Below, piece after piece: positions 29,744 to 64,000 of a DNA stretch of 64,000 bases (positions are counted from its first letter, which is position 1; every line of letters begins with the position of its first letter). The notes under the pieces are model-generated. The model was given only the letters and a program-made list of their open reading frames with translations, was not told the origin of the DNA and ran no database searches. The position numbers and the translations under genes are program-made. This DNA is from Elysia crispata. Its lineage: Eukaryota > Mollusca > Gastropoda > Plakobranchidae. The DNA is taken from assembly GCA_033675545.1 (NCBI GenBank), contig JAWDGP010000875.1:632501-696500 (forward strand), given 5' to 3'.

Positions 29744-32368
29744 TATAACAATATAATAATACTTTGATGACTTTGGTGCTGATAAGAAAGAAATTCATGT
29801 GGTTATGAGGAGAATAGTTTAAAGATGTGCTTAATCTCACAACAGCTCTGAATGCAGCTTTTAATTTAAAAAAAAAACCAAAGAAAACTGAAATTTTGGT
29901 GTTTGCTATGTTTTTTTATATTAAAGCAGTTAAATATATGTAGAACCAACCACTGACTGTTAAACATGGTCCAAATAGAATAATTTCTGCTTTACTGCCT
30001 GACATTTGTGAATATATTTTTTTTTAAAAGTTAAAATTTCACAGTGAACCAAGGGAAATTGATGTCATCTGGATACTCTGGCTTGTATTCTCTCTTTTTT
30101 TTCCTCTCTTATCAATGGAAAAAAATTATCAATGCCTTTAACTTTACCTTTTTTTGCTAGAACTGAAGTTATGCATCCATTAGGAGAAAGAAATTTTTTT
30201 TCTGTGGCATTTTTGTTTAATTAAAGATTCTTAATTATATTTTCCTTATAATTTTTTTTTCACAATTTTAACAAAAAAAATGGCAATTAAAATAAATGGT
30301 CTCGCCAGGCGCAGTGTCGCGACCTGCAACGATGATAATATCAAACCTGATCCATCAATATTTCTTCAAGATGACACTTTAGTCACATAAACCTGAAGAA
30401 AGTCGGCAGAGACACATAGGCGCTTACCTCACCGTCTTAGTTGGCTACCATAGGATCTTTGGGAAAATCCGAGCTGGTTGTGCTTTCCATATTGTACTAA
30501 ATTAATGGTGGTGATGTGCGACCTCTCCTTCTTCAGTATTATACTAAAATAATTGTTAATCGTATCTGAGGAAAGAGACCAAAAGGAAGATTAAGTCAAA
30601 ATAATTCATTGAAACAGCGCACCATTTGATGGATGAGATAATCACAAACATCTTTGTTTAGATGACTCTTTTTTATCTCTAAAATCTCAAAATCATATAA
30701 AATTTACAATAAAAATCAGTATATTATTAGGAACAATAAATTGAAAGTTTAAATTTGGTTTCAAATAAAAGTTTAGTGATGCAGATATTTATATTTCATG
30801 GGAAATATCTCAGCCCAAAAAGGCAAAGAAATTGTTGTTTCCTTTGGAGTGGAATAAATTTCTAACTTTATTTATGGTCTGTAAATGTATCGACTTCAAA
30901 AAACAAGGAAAGGTAACTGAAAGTTGAAAAATAGAATCTAAAAAGATCCCTAAAGTTTGCTGATCTCAACAAGTAAATGATTCCAACTGGTAAACTTTTG
31001 ATGGCGTGTTTTGAAAAGTTCATCTTTCAAGTAGAATTAATCTATCAGAGGAATAATTTCTCTCACTGTCGCTCAGCAACTTATTGATCATCTGTATAGA
31101 GTAGGTCTTAAACTCGTGAATAAGCGCCAATGAAGACCTGATACGTATCGGATTAGACCTTTACCTCGGTTATTAATTATAGATGATACCAATTCAAGCG
31201 GGAATGTCCATGACTATTCCTCTACAATTCCTTTTCTGAGCGACTCACTGATCCTGTTTTCATTTCTCTCCATAACTAAGAAGAGAAAAGATGGGGAGAT
31301 GGCTGAAACTAAAAGGAAGGAAGAGACTGAATAGCTCGTAGGAAAAGCCAAAGATGGAGTTTAGCGCACGTTACACGCAGAATTAAGGGGGGCTACTCTG
31401 GCCGGGTTAGATGACGGGGTTGAGGCTCAATTAGAGTGATGAATCCCCCGACCCCTGACACATGGCCACCCTGTGTATCCTCCGGGTGGGCCGCTCAGCC
31501 GTGGCTCGGCGTGCCAGCAAGCCGTCGGGGGACACTGCATTACTCAATGCTGCCGGCTTGGCACGGCTGCAGGGACACTCATCCGTCGGTCACCTAACCT
31601 GTCTGACAGCCCTCCTGTTCGCCTGTCTGACTCACCATTGTCTATCTTGTGCCGCTTCATTACGGGAAACGCCATATATTGTCCTTGTAAGCAAACTTTT
31701 TGTCCCCGACACCTATTTCAAATAGTGCCAAACTAACGAAATCATTCACAACTGTCACAACTCTACTTCAGCTTCTTTTTATTTCATTCTTTTCATCTAT
31801 TTGCTCATTCTATCCTTCTATTTCAACTTTCGAGATTAACTCGTTTTGCGGTAAAAGAATACAATTTTAATAGATATAATTTTCCTTTCATGCAGGATTT
31901 GTATAAATGTTTATCAAATGCAAACAATAAATTATTGTATTTGTGGAAATGTTTTTTCACACACCTTATTTTGTTGAGACAGTTACTATTGACTTCATAC
32001 CGAATCTAATCTTATAGTTTAGATACTTTGTCTCACTCTAGCAAATTACCACGTTTAACATTTTAACATATACCTGTACACGGCCTCTGAGCGAGATTGC
32101 TTGAAACTTCTCCAAAAACATTCTGTACAAGACTATATTGAAAATGAATTAATTTACAAGGGAACTTTATCTATTTATAACTGATTAATAGATCGTTCAG
32201 ATAAAAGGAGTGTTCCATATTGAATATGATTATTCTAAACAGGTGCGTATAACATTACTATAGTATGATGTTCATCATGATTCCATGTCGCAATTATTCA
32301 GTCATGTCGCCTCACAATACTTTCCTCTGAACTGGACGATATTTGTCTTTCCTTTTCCCTTTCTGTAG
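29744..32368. other. No gene recognised upstream of the first visible exon
   Basis: AT-rich except for the patch at 31380-31700. A phase-1 exon with a signal peptide should lie somewhere upstream of 32369, but none could be supported. Confidence 0.65.
31380..31700. other. GC-rich island about 0.7 kb upstream of the first visible exon
   Basis: Marked rise in G+C in an AT-rich region. Two overlapping 87-codon frames are open here, but neither shows a recognisable domain or the codon pattern of the Ig exons. It contains TCAATTAGAGTG, a homeodomain-type core. Could be a regulatory element or an unrecognised exon. Confidence 0.3.
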
Positions 32369-63025
<30,657 letters not shown>

Positions 63026-63403
63026 TGGACTGCCACTTATGCCAGAGTTACTTCACTAACAACAGTGTGAATCAGTCAAGAGTTTTCATTCCAATTTCTT
63101 TTAACTGTTCAACTATTCAGTTTCACCTCAAGGGAGGAAGTGATAGCCTGATTCTGTGAGTGTTGATTTGTTGCAGTGTGACGAGTGATAAAGTTTCCGG
63201 GAACGTTTTGCTCCAAACGAAATGATATATTGTTTATTCTTTTTTTAAAGGGGGTCTGTTTTGTTTTATTCTTTTTTTTTTTTTTTTTCAGAAAAATTAA
63301 TCATTCTAAAAGAGGAAAATGTAAGTGTACAGGCGCTCTATCTCAGAGCTTCACTTTGGTTTAAAGACTTCTGTTAAGTGTTATTATTTCTATTGTAACA
63401 AAA
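63026..63403 (+). other. 3' UTR (inferred)
   Basis: Sequence between the stop codon and the first good polyadenylation hexamer. It is AT-rich with a long T run at 63271-63288. A possible 29-nt exon-like segment (63292-63320) sits between tttttcag and gtaagt. Confidence 0.5.
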
Positions 63404-63409
63404 AATAAA
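63404..63409 (+). terminator. Candidate polyadenylation signal AATAAA
   Basis: AATAAA about 380 bases after the stop codon, the first clear hexamer downstream. A T-rich stretch lies about 70 bases further on. The cleavage site cannot be proven from the sequence. Confidence 0.45.
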
Positions 63410-64000
63410 ACCCATCAAAGACAACTTAGTCTAGTTCACAATAAGTATTGCAAGTTTATATACTGTAGTGTATTCACACTTTTTTTAATTGATTAAGTTG
63501 ATACGGTTTTAGGTATCCATGTCTCAAATCTCTAATTATCTATTAAAATGCTTTTATTCCACAAGTATCATATTAATAGTTTATAATGGTATATGAGTGA
63601 GGTTACCGTCCTTGCCTATTTTTATGTCAATGATTTGTCCTTAGTTTCATAAGGAATGGTAAAGGCAACAATAAGCTTAATAATAATGGCCCTGAGATGC
63701 AATGACTGTAGGCCCTCCTCTACGGGGGCTGCGTGAGGCGCTGCACGGAATTTCTTTGCCATGTGTTTGGCACCGAGCTTCACATTAATGCTTTAAGTTC
63801 CCAACAAACTTGTGGTTGCCTCACGAATTTTGAGGTCATAGAATCACAGAGATAAACCAATGAATGACACAGTAATTGTTGTCTCCTCTGCTGGTTTCTG
63901 CTTATCAGAACCACTTATTGGTGCGATAATGTTATTTTTTGTTTTTAAGTCAAGCGAATCTTGATCTTTTAACAAGTTAAACGTAATGGAACAAAATTAT
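63410..64000. other. Downstream flank, no feature seen
   Basis: AT-rich, no exon, repeat array or RNA gene recognised. A less AT-rich patch lies at 63690-63800. Confidence 0.6.

Overview
The window looks like intron-rich, AT-rich animal DNA, most likely from a mollusc and probably a gastropod. The evidence is one spaced-out multi-exon gene with GT-AG introns, very dense microsatellites (long AG/CT tracts, triplet arrays, TCTG and TCTA arrays), two large minisatellites, remnants of DNA transposons, and an immunoglobulin-superfamily gene of the lachesin/IgLON type. No bacterial operon, rRNA, tRNA or CRISPR feature was seen. The species is an inference that the sequence alone cannot settle.

One protein-coding gene is well supported, on the + strand from about 32.4 to 63.0 kb. 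Nine exons join with matching splice phases into one open frame of 453 visible residues. They encode three Ig domains, an Asn/Thr/His-rich stalk and a hydrophobic C-terminal tail typical of a GPI-anchor signal. The signal-peptide exon and start codon were not found and are probably upstream, possibly outside the window. A 60-nt phase-1 exon (54301-54360) can be included or skipped in frame. It would add about 20 residues with an extra cysteine to Ig domain 2.

Region by region: 1-32.4 kb has no recognised exon. It holds microsatellites, a 16-copy 51-bp minisatellite (5.0-5.8 kb), a decayed tandem repeat (12.6-13.0 kb), small tandem duplications, a palindromic compound triplet array (25.25-25.6 kb) and a foldback element whose right end runs into a GA tract (27.4-27.9 kb). 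The 15.4-kb intron after the first visible exon holds a 36-bp minisatellite, two identical 58-bp repeats and two patches that look regulatory. The second intron holds a large AGT/ACT array. The last intron carries a 2.1-kb pogo-like transposon with matching terminal inverted repeats and a TA duplication. Its transposase is broken.

The best leads are the cassette exon, the transposon with its surviving terminal domains, the foldback element giving rise to a microsatellite, the inverted triplet arrays, and the exact 58-bp repeat carrying a GCATGCCGGGAA core.
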